Assembly (NCBI GenBank): GCA_019448385.1
Contig: JAGTXO010000027.1
Coordinates: forward strand, 372,001-436,000
Direction of reading: 5' to 3'
Length of the DNA: 64,000 nucleotides
Source of the DNA: Diacronema lutheri
Lineage: Eukaryota > Haptophyta > Pavlovophyceae > Pavlovales > Pavlovaceae
The notes below the pieces were generated by a model. The model was not told where the DNA came from and searched no databases. It was given only the letters and a program-made list of their open reading frames with translations. Positions 49,989 to 60,290 of the stretch are shown piece by piece. Positions within the stretch are counted from its first letter, which is position 1; every line of letters begins with the position of its first letter. The translations under genes were made by a program, and so were the position numbers.

Positions 49989-51359
49989 CGGCGCCCCGCC
50001 GCGCCCGATTCACCCGACCCGCGCGCGCCCGACCCGCCCGGGCACGCCCCGCTCCGGCCCCGCGCCGCGCCGCGCGTGCGCGTGCGTGCGCAGTCGGACG
50101 AGATTCGCGCGACGCTGTGGGCAGAGGCGGTGGATGCGTACCTGCCGATCCTGCAGGAGGGCGGCGTCTACCTCATTGCCTCGCCCAAGGCGTCAGCGAT
50201 CAAGATCGCCAACAAGCGCTTCTCGAGCCTCAAGAACCCCTACGAGCTTTCGCTCGGCGCCGACGCGCGCATCGTGCGCTTCGAGGAGGAGGAGGGCGGC
50301 GCGCGGGGGCGGGCGAGCGTGCAGGCGCTGCTCGATATCGTGCCGATCGCGCAGCTCGGCGCCAAGCCGGCGCAAGCCGCGGTCGACGTCGTCGGCGTCG
50401 TGCTCGAGGTTGGCGCGCTGCAGAGGATCACGCGCAAGAACGGCGACGAGCTTACCAAGCGCACGCTCCTCCTCGCCGACGAGTCGGGCGCGAGCGTCGA
50501 GCTGTCGCTGTGGGACGCGCACGCGTCCAAGGTGGACGAGGCGATGGCGCCGGGCGGCAGCGCTGCCGGCGCCGACGGCGTGACGGTCGTGTGCGTCAAG
50601 GGCGCGCGAGTGTCCGAGTGGAACACAAAATCGCTCGCAACCGGCCGCTCGTCGCAGCTCGGCGTCAACCCTGAGCGCGCGGAGGCGGACGCGGTGCGCG
50701 CGTGGTGGGCGGCACGCGGCGGTGCGGGCGCCGCCGGCCTCTCCGCCCTCTCCGTCAACGAGCGCGCGGGCGGCGCTGGCGGGCCCGGTGGCGCTGGCGG
50801 CCTCCCGTCCGAGCGGCTCGAGCTTGCGCAGATCACACTCGACGCGCCGCAGATGCTCCTCGCGTCGGGCGCGGGCAAGCCGCTGTACGCGACGTGCCGG
50901 CTCTGGGTGCAGAAGCTGCAGACCGGCGAGAACCGGCCGCTCTGGTACGCCGCGTGCCCAAAGTGCAGCCGCAAGCTGCACGGCGACGAGGCTGCCGGCT
51001 GGTCGTGCGAGGCGTGCTCGACCTCCATGGCCGACGCCGACTTCCGGTTCATCCTCTCGGCGGTTGCGTGTGACCGCTCGGGCAGGCAATGGCTCTCGCT
51101 CTTCAACGAGACGGGCATCAAGCTGCTCGGTCAGAAGGCCGCCGACCTCAAGGCGCTGCGCGAGGTAGACGAGCACGGCTTTGACGCCGCGCTCGCCGCG
51201 CGCAACTGGGCGGGGCCTTTCTGCGCGCGCTTGCGCGCAAAGAGCGAGGTGTGGAACGGCGAGGCCAAGCTACGCATCAACGCGCTTGACCTGGCGCCGT
51301 GCGATTTTGCCGCCGAGGCGGCTGCCATGCTCGCCGACATCAAGCGCGTCCAGCTGTGA
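47463..51359 (+). CDS. RPA1: Replication protein A large subunit with two N-terminal OB domains
   Basis: Six exons (47463-47614, 47721-47864, 47996-48922, 49178-49312, 49466-49784, 50094-51359) give 980 residues; human RPA1 has 616. OB-F copy 1 (1 to ~120): MSVALTSGAARSLFASLND, EKYR/VTLSDGVASARAML, TEAR/IIVISQLEII. A Pro/Glu/Ala linker with PKxEPxAEPT repeats follows. OB-F copy 2 (~367-470): GVVHELYTGAGNASAISAVL, EKYR/LTLSDGTHHMNALV, SGRR/VVIINKIEVL. Then DBD-A (PISTLNPYGTGWAIKGRLTL, FFS-like KRFSSLKNPYEL), DBD-B (VDVVGVVLEVGALQRITRKN) and DBD-C with a zinc finger, CPKC near 847 and CEAC near 864, ending ADIKRVQL. RPA1 binds single-stranded DNA in replication and repair; OB-F recruits checkpoint partners. 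The two OB-F copies share both intron positions and phases, so they arose by exon duplication. Confidence 0.92.
48949..48984. repeat. Poly-G tract in RPA1 intron 3
   Basis: 36 G starting 26 bp after the donor site. Confidence 0.9.
49937..49987. repeat. Poly-C tract in RPA1 intron 5
   Basis: 51 C in the middle of a 309-bp stop-free intron; if retained it would encode polyproline. Confidence 0.9.
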
Positions 51360-51419
51360 CGGAGCGCACGTGGTGCGGCGCGGCGAGGCATGTATGGGTG
51401 CGCAGCCTGCCCGGCGCTA

Positions 51420-51930
51420 AGCCGCCGCGCGCCGCACACGCAGAGGCACGGAGGCAGCCGGCATCCACAGCCGCCCCCGCGCCGCCGCCGGCAACGCCAC
51501 TGTACCGCCCGCCGTCGCCGAAAAGTGAGCCGCCCGCCACCCGCGAGCCGTCACCCTCCACGCCGCCATGCAGCCCGACGCCGCCGAAGAGCGCGTAACA
51601 AGCTGCCGCCCCAACCGCCACCCCGCAAGCAGCCGCAACTCCGACCACAAACCCCATCCCAACCCAGTTAGGCGCCGCCGCGCGGCCCGTCGTCGCCGCA
51701 GAGCGCGCCGCAGCCCGCCGCCAGCGTGCCAACCCCCACAAGCGGCAGGCGCGCGCGCGCGCCTCGCCGTCCCCAAACCGCCGACCGAAGCGAAAAGCAC
51801 GCTTCGTTGTGCTGGTGATGCAGCCGTCACCATCAAATTCGGCGTCGTTGAAGCAGTCATCGTCCCGAAGCTGCCGGCCGGCGCGGCCGCGCGGCGCGCA
51901 GGCGCGTGCCGCCCGTCGCAGCAGTTGCGA
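51420..51930 (-). repeat. Dispersed repeat, copy 3
   Basis: 51420-51600 matches 35962-36157 closely. The plus-strand stretch 51775-51920 (KPPTEAKSTL, VPKLPAGAAA) resembles one unit plus flank of the 4.2-5.1 kb locus read on its minus strand (NPPTGAKSTL, VSKLPAGTAA). So this copy carries both halves of the family. Confidence 0.65.
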
Positions 51931-51957
51931 AGAAGAACGGGGCGTAGGGGAAAATAA

Positions 51958-52005
51958 ACATATTGGAACGTGGGCAGTCTGAATGAATATATTGGAACAT
52001 GCATT
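51958..52005 (+). repeat. TATTGGAAC-type short repeat
   Basis: ATATTGGAACGTGGGCAGTCTG, in two pieces, and ATATTGGAACATGCA lie about 100 bp before the FkbM gene. Related to the cluster at 33.3 kb. Confidence 0.55.
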
Positions 52006-52097
52006 AATCATATTAATGACCTAAAAATTGTATGGGAGCGGAAGCCTATTTTAGGACTGCCTTTTCTCCCATCTCCCCTACCCCCCCCCCCCTCGCC

Positions 52098-53021
52098 ATG
52101 AAGGCCTCATGGGGCGTCGCCCTCGTCCTTCTCCGCGCGGCGAGCGGTGATAGCGCAAGAGCGTGGGACGCGTGGCTTGCGGCCGTGCCGCTTTCGCGCG
52201 ACCCGCTCGTCGTCGAAGTGGGCGCAAACGACCACGGCGACGAAAACCGCGACCCCGGCAAAGACGCGGTGCGTGCAGGCTGGCGTGCTCTCCTCTACGA
52301 GCCGCTGCCGCCCACATTTGCGCGCCTCGCGGCGAGATACGCGGACAATCAGCGCGTTCGCGTTGTCAACGGGCTTGTGTGCGACGACAGGCGCATTCAA
52401 CCGGGCTCCTTGTGCCCAGTCGGGGAGCAGGAATTCTACTCCATCGACATAAACAACACGCGCGGCACGCACGGCAGCGCGACGGCTGACACGCGGTGTG
52501 CGCAGGGCCTCTTCGGCCAGTGGGATTCCAAGTGGCTCTCCCACTTGGCCAGCCTGGACCGAGCGCACCTGCTTCGCCATGCGGGCATCTTCGTCGGCAA
52601 ACGAAAACTGTGCGCAGCGTGCGCGCGCCGGCTCGGCAAGCCCGGCGCGCTGCGCAGCGGTTGCATGCGCGACGTCATAGCGCGCAACATGGTTGCCACG
52701 CGCGTCGCGTGCGTGTGCCTCGCCGAAGCGCTCGCGGCCGAGCAGCACGTCGACCTGCTCACCGTGGACGCGGAAGGGCACGATGAGATGGTTTTGAATC
52801 AATTCCCGTTTGAGCGGATCGTGCCCGCAGGCATTGTGTACTCGGCGCACATGAGCAAGCCGGCGATTGCGCGCACGGCTAAAATGCTCAGCGCGCTTGG
52901 CTACAAATGCCGAAGCCCGCACAACCGCAGGCAGGGCGCCGAGCATGTCTTCTGGACGGCAGGACGCAACGCGAGCGAGCAGGCAGCGGGAACGGCCGCC
53001 GCGCGCGTGATCACTTCGTAG
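52098..53021 (+). CDS. FkbM-family methyltransferase with signal peptide
   Basis: 307 residues from MKASWGVALVLLRAASG, a likely secretory leader; an in-frame Met at 52032 would add 22. DPLVVEVGANDHGDENRD is the SAM-binding motif I of FkbM proteins, GWRALLYEPLPPTFARLAAR the motif with the acidic ribose-binding residue, VRVVNGLVCD the next strand, and VDLLTVDAEGHDEMVLNQFP the typical xDxEGxExxVL block. Two Cys-rich parts (KLCAACARRLGKPGALRSGC) are unusual for the family. FkbM enzymes O-methylate varied small molecules or sugars; in algae many are secretory and their substrates are unknown. A 12-base C run and AT-rich DNA precede it. It is followed by the RanBP1 gene after about 315 bp. Confidence 0.83.
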   Translation: MKASWGVALVLLRAASGDSARAWDAWLAAVPLSRDPLVVEVGANDHGDENRDPGKDAVRAGWRALLYEPLPPTFARLAARYADNQRVRVVNGLVCDDRRIQPGSLCPVGEQEFYSIDINNTRGTHGSATADTRCAQGLFGQWDSKWLSHLASLDRAHLLRHAGIFVGKRKLCAACARRLGKPGALRSGCMRDVIARNMVATRVACVCLAEALAAEQHVDLLTVDAEGHDEMVLNQFPFERIVPAGIVYSAHMSKPAIARTAKMLSALGYKCRSPHNRRQGAEHVFWTAGRNASEQAAGTAAARVITS

Positions 53022-53335
53022 CTCACGGGCTGCGGGGGAGCCGGTCGTAAAAAGAAAACGCCGGGGTCGACTGTTCGGCAGCCTGGCGGCTGGCGCCCCT
53101 TGCTGTGAGGCGCTGACAACTCCACAGACGGCCAGACCCCAGTCCCCACTCCCCGCTCCTTTTGAAAGCGAGGTCGAGAGCGGTCTTTCAGAGAGGCGCT
53201 CCAACAGCGCGTGGTGTGCGCGCAGCCCGACGCGTACGCGCGTCGCGTGGCGCGGTGCGGGCGCTTTCGGCGTCGCGTGGTTCACGTTCGGCCGGGCGGT
53301 TTCGCCGGCGCGCGCTCGCTCGCGTGCAGGCGACC

Positions 53336-54261
53336 ATGGCCGAGGAGGAGCCCAAGAAGGCGCCGGCGGATGGCGACGAGGGCGGCGACGACGACGCGAA
53401 CGAGCTCGCGCCCGAGGAGGAGACGGGGGGCGAGTGGGCGCCGCTCGTGCAGCTCGAGGAAGTGAAGGTGAAGACGCACGAGGAGGAGGAGGATGTTGTA
53501 TTCAAGATGTGCGACGCCGCTCGCCCGACGCCGGCCGCGTTCGCCGTCCCGGTCGCCGCGTGTGGCGCGCGTAGCGACGCGCGCCACCCTTACGCGTTGC
53601 GCGCGCCGCGCGACGCGCAGGCGGGCCAAGCTGTTCCGCTTCGACAAGCCGAACAACCAGTGGAAGGAGCGCGGCACGGGCGACGTGCGCTTCCTCCAGC
53701 ACAAGGAGACCAAAAAGGTCCGCCTTCTCATGCGCCGCGAGAAGACGCTCAAGATCTGCGCAAACCACGCGCTCTCGCCCGCGATGGCGCTGCGTGAGAA
53801 CGCCGGCTCGGACCGGAGCTGGGTGTGGTTTGCGCAGGACTACGCGGAGGGCGAATTGTCCAATGACATGCTCGCGATCCGGTTTGCCAACAGCGAGAGT
53901 GCGCGCGTCGCCGAGCGCAGCGGCCCAGCGCGCGCCGCCGGCTGGTCGGCCGCACCGCTGGCGAGCGCACATGCGCGCACAGGGAGGCCCGAACGACGCG
54001 CCGCTGCGCGCGGCGCGCGCTCTCGGCGACGCGCCACCAACTCCTGCACCCCACCGCCCGCAACGGCGCGCAGACGCGCTCAAATTCAAAGACGAGTTCG
54101 AAAAGTACAAAACGCATAACGGGACGCTCCCGTCCAGCGCTGACGCGCCGGGCGCGGGCGCGGGCACGGGCGCGAGTGAGGCGGAGGCGAAGCCTTCCGC
54201 CGATTTAGCGCCGGCGGCGCCGGCAGCGCCGACCGTCGCCGCGCCCGCCACGGCCGAATAA
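53336..54261 (+). CDS. RANBP1: Ran-binding protein 1 (RanBD1 domain)
   Basis: Exons 53336-53508, 53621-53898 and 54074-54261 give 212 residues. Acidic N-terminus, then the RanBD core: [39 protein letters not shown] (first splice restores FKxRAKLFRF), [67 protein letters not shown] (second splice). These match RanBP1 of animals and plants nearly block by block. The tail is Ala/Pro-rich, without the nuclear export signal of vertebrate RanBP1 that I could recognise. It co-activates RanGAP and helps release export complexes in the cytoplasm. Confidence 0.92.
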
Positions 54262-54464
54262 GCGGCGGCTGCTTGGCGAGGGCGGCGAAGTGCGCCGCGC
54301 GCCTCGCGCCGCACGTGCTTTGTGTCCACATCACTTTGGCGCGGAGCCGCATGCCAATGACGATGCGGGCTGGCGATGTCGGGAGAAGCCGGAAGGCGGG
54401 CCGGCGTTGCGTCGCTCAGTGCGTGTGGGCGCGCGGGCAGCGTGGGCGCAGCCCGACGGCTATA

Positions 54465-55178
54465 TACGGCGCGGTCCGGGCTGGTCCGGCCAGTGTAAGG
54501 CTGAGAGTACGACCCGGGTCGTACAATCAAGGGTTAAAAGCCAGCCAATGAGCGCTCGAGGGGTCGGGGCGAGGCTTATGACGAGCCTAGGACCGAGACA
54601 CCCTCCTGACCGGCCGATTTGGAGTAGAATTCGGGGTCGAGCGGGCGCGGCGGACGGAGGGCCCGAGCCGGGCCGACGGAGGGTCCGACCCCGGAATGCG
54701 GGCGACCGGAAGGGCTTGGGTGATTTACGCCTAGTAGAATAGAATGGCGGATTCCGGGGGGGCTCGCAACTGGCATCGCGCAAGCTGAGGCCCCCTGACT
54801 GACCGGACCGCGCCGAGTGCGCGTGCACCCCGTGGAGGGCGCGGCCAGTCGGACACTCTTCGCGACTGAGCTCGCCGCGGCATACCGTGCGCTGCGCCGG
54901 CGCGCTACTTGCCGTTGGCCGAGCTGCGGGTGTTGCGCACCGCCGTGTTGCGCAGCCAGCGGCTGGATGCGCCGGTGGCCGGAACCTTGGCGCGCTTTGG
55001 CTAAGCGACCTCGGCCTGCACAGACTCGAACGCGTGCGTAAACTCGAGGCGTTGCAGGTGGCGAGCACGTGAGTTCGCGTAGGAGGTCTTGTACTCGGTG
55101 GCCTGACTGTCGACCGACGAGAGCTTGGGCGAGTTCGGCGGCACGTTGGCTCACTTGGGCTCGGTGCGCGGCTCTGCC

Positions 55179-55211
<33 letters not shown>

Positions 55212-56200
55212 CTTCGGACTCGCTGCCCGGCTCTGCCTGTGCGGGCGCGATGCACTCGGACTCGATGCCCGGCTCTGCCTTCGTGGGCGCGGTCGCGGGC
55301 ACGGGCGCGCCCTCGACCCCGTCGCGGTTGAAGACATCGAACTCGACGCACACGCCGTGGTCCTTGAAGTCGGTGGCCTCGCTGTCGTTCGCGTAAGCCT
55401 CGGGCGAACTCGCAACGAGCGACGACATCTCGGCGTGGAGCCAGCACATCTCATGCTGCACCGCGTGTTCAGGTTCTCGAGCGCTCCGTTGAAAGAGTCA
55501 CTCTCACCGAGGCGCTCGCTGCACCACACCAGATAGCCATCGAGCTTGTGAGCGTGCTCGTGCGCCCGTGCGAGGTCCTTGGAGAGCGCGTCGGCGCGCG
55601 CGCACATGCCGTCGCATGACTTGGCCGGTGTCATGCTGTGCTTCCAAGGCCTGGTGCTCGGCGTTGAGCGTGTCGTGATCCTCGCGAACGAGCTGCAACC
55701 AGCTGCAGCAGCCGCGCGACGCCGCTGTCGCCGACGATGCGCTGGAGCATGTGGCCCATGAGGTGTGCGCGGCACGTGGCGAGCGCCACATTTTTGCGCA
55801 GCAGCGCGAGGATCCGGGCGCCGCGGACGAGCCGGCCCATGCACTTGAGCGCGTAGATTCGGCCGCACATGCACGCGCCGACGACCGAGTCGGCGGGCCC
55901 GCCGTCGAGCCAAACGTTGGCCTCGGCCGCATCGCGGCGGCGGGCGACGCGCTGAAGGATGCGCACGCGGTAGTGCCGGTCGACGAGCAGCTCGTCGCCG
56001 AAGATCTCGTCGGGCAGCAGCTCGGAGACGTTCTGGGGGTACATGCTGTGCGAGCGTGCACGCGACGAGATCTCGTCGGGCGTGCCGTCCGTTCGTTCAG
56101 AGCAGAGCGCGTCGGACCGGCAGACAGACGATGCAGCGCGCGAAGGCACCTGCGGCGCGCGGCGTGGCCTCGCGTGCCGTCACGAAGCCGCCTGCGCGCA
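54465..56200 (-). mobile_element. Unclassified two-frame repeat element, copy B
   Basis: Reverse-direction relative of copy A. First frame on the minus strand: ELLPDEIFGDELLVDRHYRV, GGPADSVVGACMCGRIYALK, LLRKNVALATCRAHLMGHML to a stop just inside 55631. The second frame opens in the same ATGA overlap (55631-55634) and has MQHEMCWLHAEMSSLVASSP and VCVEFDVFNRDGVEGAP. The 18-bp palindrome is at 54507-54524 and a TATATA box near 54462. The copy looks broken in a few places. Its left side abuts the palindrome at 56.47 kb. Confidence 0.6.
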
Positions 56201-56473
56201 CTGCGGAGGCGGCGAGCGCGACGAGGGCGGGCGCGGACGAGGTGCTGAGCGGCGTCACGTACGCGCCCTCGCTCGCCGAGCTCGACGCCGCGGCGCTGAC
56301 GATGCGCGCGGCGTACCACACCGACCGCCCCTGAGACGATGCGCGGCGCCCGCGGAGGACTGGTCCGTTGGCGCGCAAACCGTGGGCGAAAGGGCGCGAA
56401 GCCAACGGCCGTCCGCGCACGTTCAAACGCGCGCATACGGGTGGCATCCTCCCACCTTCGGCGCCGCTTTCTA

Positions 56474-57325
56474 AAAGGGTGTAGGGTGTAGGGTGTAGGA
56501 TGCAAAACAAGCCCTCCCCACATTTGGGCCCGACGTCATTCCTTCTTCGAAGCCGTGACGTTACTCACATACGAGTACTTTTACTTAGTGTAGGATGTAT
56601 CTATTCTCTAGGTATTTGCATAGTGTAGGGTGTAGGATACGTACGGTTACGAAAGTCCTACAGGGAGTGAAGGAATGACGCTGTGACGAAAGAAGGAATG
56701 ACGTCGGGCCCAGATGTGGGGAGGGCTTGTTTTGCATCCTACACCCTACACCCTACACCCTTTTGGAAAGCGGCGGCGCCTCAGAGCATGGCGGCTCGAC
56801 AGCATGGCGCCTATACAGCATGGCGTCGTCCAGCGTGGCGTCCAGGATGGCGACTGCGCCCGGGCCGTGACGCCGCGACGTCGTTCGGCTGCGTCACGGA
56901 GGAGCGCCATCCGTGCGCCACGGAGGAGCGGCAGGACCACGACGCGGCGTGACGCTGGACGACGCCATGCTGTATAGGCGCCATGCTGTCGAGCCGCCAT
57001 GCTCTGAGGCGCCGCCGCTTTTCAAAAGGGTGTAGGGTGTAGGGTGTAGGATGCAAAACAAGCCCTCCCCACATCTGGGCCCGACGTCATTCCTTCTTTC
57101 GTCACAGCGTCATTCCTTCACTCCCTGTAGGACTTTCGTAACCGTACGTATCCTACACCCTACACTATGCAAATACTTAGAGAATAGATACATCCTACAC
57201 TAAGTAAAAGTACTCGTATGTGAGTAACGTCACGGCTTCGAAGAAGGAATGACGTCGGGCCCAAATGTGGGGAGGGCTTGTTTTGCATCCTACACCCTAC
57301 ACCCTACACCCTTTTAGAAAGCGGC
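56474..57325. repeat. ~850-bp palindrome of two inverted MITE-like units
   Basis: A ~290-bp unit at 56474-56764 recurs as an almost exact reverse complement at 57027-57320. Each unit has its own ~75-bp terminal inverted repeats (AAAGGGTGTAGGGTGTAGGG, GATGCAAAACAAGCCCTCC, and the reverse at the other end). The 260-bp spacer is itself palindromic (GAAAGCGGCGGCGCC outer, ACAGCATGGCGTCGTCCAGC inner) except for about 100 bp in its middle. GAAAGCGGCGGCGCC also flanks the right unit outside. So the whole is a nested fold-back structure. No coding potential. Confidence 0.9.
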
Positions 57326-57425
57326 GGCGCCTCAGAGCATGGCGCCCGCCCGCTCGAGCCGGACCTCCGCGCAGCCGGACTCGCCCCGCCCCGGGCTGCT
57401 CTGGCTGGGCGACGTCGTGCGCGCC

Positions 57426-57732
57426 TCAGAACGCCGCGCTCGCCACGCGCACGTAGCCCTCGTCCGGGTCCGGCTCGGGCGCCGCGTCGCGCACCGAGCG
57501 CGACGCGGCCTCGACGCCCGGCGTTTCGGCACGCGAGGCGACGGATGCCTCGTCCGGCCGGCCCCACGGCAGCTGCAGCTCGAGCTGGCGCTGGATGATG
57601 CGCGGCGTCGCCACGCGCCCGTGCTGCACCTCGCGACGTCGCGCGCGCACGTAGAGCACGATCGCCACCGAGCCGCTGAGGCCCATCATCGCGCCGAGCA
57701 GCACCGAGATTGTGGTCTCATTGTCTGCTTGG
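57426..57732 (-). CDS. Orphan last exon of a single-span membrane protein
   Basis: On the minus strand an acceptor-like CGCCCAAGCAG precedes an exon of about 100 residues: DNETTISVLLGAMMGLSGSV, AIVLYVRARRREVQHGR, PRIIQRQLELQLPWGRPDEA, EPDPDEGYVRVASAAF and stop. One span followed by basic stop-transfer residues and a cytoplasmic tail. No start of its own is convincing (a Met at 57896 is upstream in frame but in a stretch without protein character). The rest of the gene should lie to the right, where the Pif1-like gene now starts at 57902. Family not recognised; many algal surface proteins end this way. Confidence 0.5.
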
Positions 57733-57901
57733 GCGCGAACGGAAAACGCGCGAAGGGTGGCGACGAAGATCGTTGGGTTGGGTTGGGCCACCGGCTCCCG
57801 AGGATTGCTTGTGGCGCTCGACTGACCGTTGGCCCAGCTTTTTTTTTTCTCGAACCTACTGTGGAGCCCGCCTGCAGCGTGATCTCCCGCGCACAACGAC
57901 C

Positions 57902-60290
57902 ATGGCCGCCATCGACCTGCGCGCCTTCGACGCGGCGCTCGTCAACTGCGAGATCGTGAGCACGCGGCCGGTCAAGCCGAGCGAGCAGGCGCGCACGGTC
58001 GACAAGCTGAGCTACGGGCCGTCGCGCCGCGCGCTCGCCTTCGTCTCGCCGCCCTGCGTCGTCGACTGGCCCGAGCTCACGGGCGACGGCAACTTTGGCA
58101 CCATGTACGGGCCGACGGACGTCGACAAGGCGGCGTACACGGCCGGCGTGACCGACAAGGAGCTGCCGATTGAAGGCGCGCCGCTCGCGCAGATGGACGC
58201 CTACTTTGGCGCCCTGCGCGCCATCGACGATCAGCGCGTCGAGACGGTGCACGCGCGCCAGAAGGAGCTGCTCAACACGCGCGGCCTCTCGAAGGAGGAG
58301 GTGCGCGGCAAGCTCTCGCCCGCCGTCAAGCCCAAGTACGAGGACGACACGCTCGCGCACACGCGGCTGAACATGTCGACGCGCACGTTCACGTGGGCGG
58401 GCTCCGAGCGCGTCGTGCCGCTCGTCGACGCGCGGCGCGAACCGGTCGACGAGATCCGGCACGAGGACGTCTGCGCCATCGCCACGCAGCTCGACCGCGT
58501 CTACACGGGGCTCACGGGCTCGATGTTTGGCACCAAGTGGAACGTGTGCGGGGTCATGCTCCTGAAGCGCGCCGAGCAGCGGCCGCAGCCCGGCTCGGAC
58601 GCCTTCGCCTCGTACGGCGTGCCCGCCTGGGCCGACACGTTCGACTCCACGGGGCTGTACGTGCCCGACGAGCGCGAGCGCGCGGCGGCGCTCGCGGCGG
58701 TGGCCGGTCTGCGCACGGCGCGCGCGCCGGCCGGGCCGGGCGGGCGCGAGCTCGCGCGCGCGCAGGGCTACCATCGCGCCGAGCGGGCTGCGAGCGCGGC
58801 GGCGGCGCGCGCGGCGATGGCCGAGGGCGGCCAGCAGTGCGCGCTCCACGGCGCGGTCGTCAAATCGGCGCTGCGCGGCGTGGGCAACCGGCTGCAACTT
58901 TGCGACGCGCCGGGCGGAACGGGCAAGACGTTCGTCGAGCGCGCCATTATCGCCGCCGTGCGCGCGGATGGGCACGCGGTCGTCGTGGGCGCGTCCTCGG
59001 GCGTCGCCGCCACGCTGCTGCCCGACGGCCGCACCTTCCACTCGACCTTCAAGGTGCCCGGCGGTGCCGACTCCGACGGGCAAGCCGTTCAATGGCGTGC
59101 CGCGCTCCGAGCGCGGGCGCTCCCTGGCCGCCGCGGCGGCTGGTCGTGTGGGACGAGGCGCCGATGCAGACGCGGTGCCACCTCGACTCGCCTGATCGGT
59201 GTTTGCGCGACGTGACGGGCGTCGACGAGCGCTTCGGCGGCGAGACGCTGCTGCTCGCCGGCGACTTTCGCCAGTGCTTGCCGGTGGTGCGGCGCGGCTC
59301 GCGCGCGCAGATCGTGCGCTCCTGCCTCAAGTACTCGGCGCCGTGGCAGCACGATCGGCAGCACGCCTTGGTCGAGAACGTTCGCGCCTCGAGCGCGGCG
59401 CGCGACACGGGCGACGCGCTCGGCGCGGGCGAGTGGGCGGAGCTGCTGCGCAGCCCCGGCGACGGCGCCGTTCCCGCGGCGGTGCCGGCGGCCGGGGCCA
59501 TGCCCGGCGCATTCCCGCTCGATCCCGTGCAGCTGCCCGAGGCCGTCGGCGGCGTCCCCATCCGCGTGGGCTCGGCCTACCCGACGGAGCTCGTGACGAC
59601 TTTGTCCACGGCGCGACGTGTTGGACCGACGACGGCTCGCTGTGCGACCGCGCGGTGCTCTGCGCCAAGCAGACGGACGTGGCGCGGATCAACTGGCTGG
59701 CGATCGGCCGCTTCCCGGGCGCGGCGGCGAGGTGCGCGTCGGCGGACGAGCTGGCGCGACGACGGGGCGGGCAAGCAGATTGCGCGGGCGTCGGTCGAAT
59801 TCCTCGACTCGCTCGAGCACGCGCAGATGCCGCACCGCGTCCTCGACCTGAAGCCCGGGATGGTGGTGATGCTGCCGCGCAACCTCTCGCCCGGCGAGGG
59901 GCTGTGCGGCGGCACGCGGCTGATCGTGCGCGGCGTGCGCGCCGGCGGCCGGCTGCTCGAGTGCGCACGCCCCGGCGCGGCCGCCGGGCGCGACAGCACC
60001 GTGCTCGTCGCGCGTGTCGACCACCACTCGCCCGACGACGGCACGTTCGCGCTTGTGCGGATGCGCCGCCAGTTCCCCGGTGCGGCCGGCGTAACGAGGC
60101 GCAGGGGCAAGCGCTCGGGTGCGCGGGCGTGTGGCTCGCCGAGCCGTGCTTCACGCACGGCCAGCTCCACGTGGCCGCTTCGCGCGTCGGGCACACGTCG
60201 CGCGTCCGCTTTGCGCTCGGCGCGGACCTCGTGACGCGCAGCGTCGTCTTCAAAGAGGTGCTCCGCGCGGTCAGCGGTGGCGAGGCGGCG
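57902..60290 (+). pseudogene. Pif1/Helitron-type helicase with an extra N-terminal domain
   Basis: N-terminal ~260 residues from MAAIDLRAFDAALVNCEIVS include LAFVSPPCVVDWPELTGDGN, YEDDTLAHTRLNMSTRTF and GLTGSMFGTKWNVCGVMLLK, a layout that reminds me of the single-strand-binding domain of large DNA viruses; this is a weak, by-eye likeness. The helicase follows: CDAPGGTGKTFVERAI (Walker A), VGASSGVAATLLPDGRTFHS, VVWDEAPM (Walker B), LLLAGDFRQCLPVV, LDLKPGMVVMLPRNLSPGEG, LCGGTRLIVRGVRAGG and THGQLHVAASRVGHTSR near the end. These are the Pif1 superfamily motifs in order. Reading continues in more than one frame, so it seems interrupted at several places. The last part resembles the remnant at 31.6-32.5 kb, so this is a multicopy, probably mobile, family. 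Confidence 0.7.

Noticed and set aside
56474-57325. GGGTGTAG repeats as telomere DNA
   Set aside because: Only three units at each end, inside inverted repeats, and not the TTAGGG motif.
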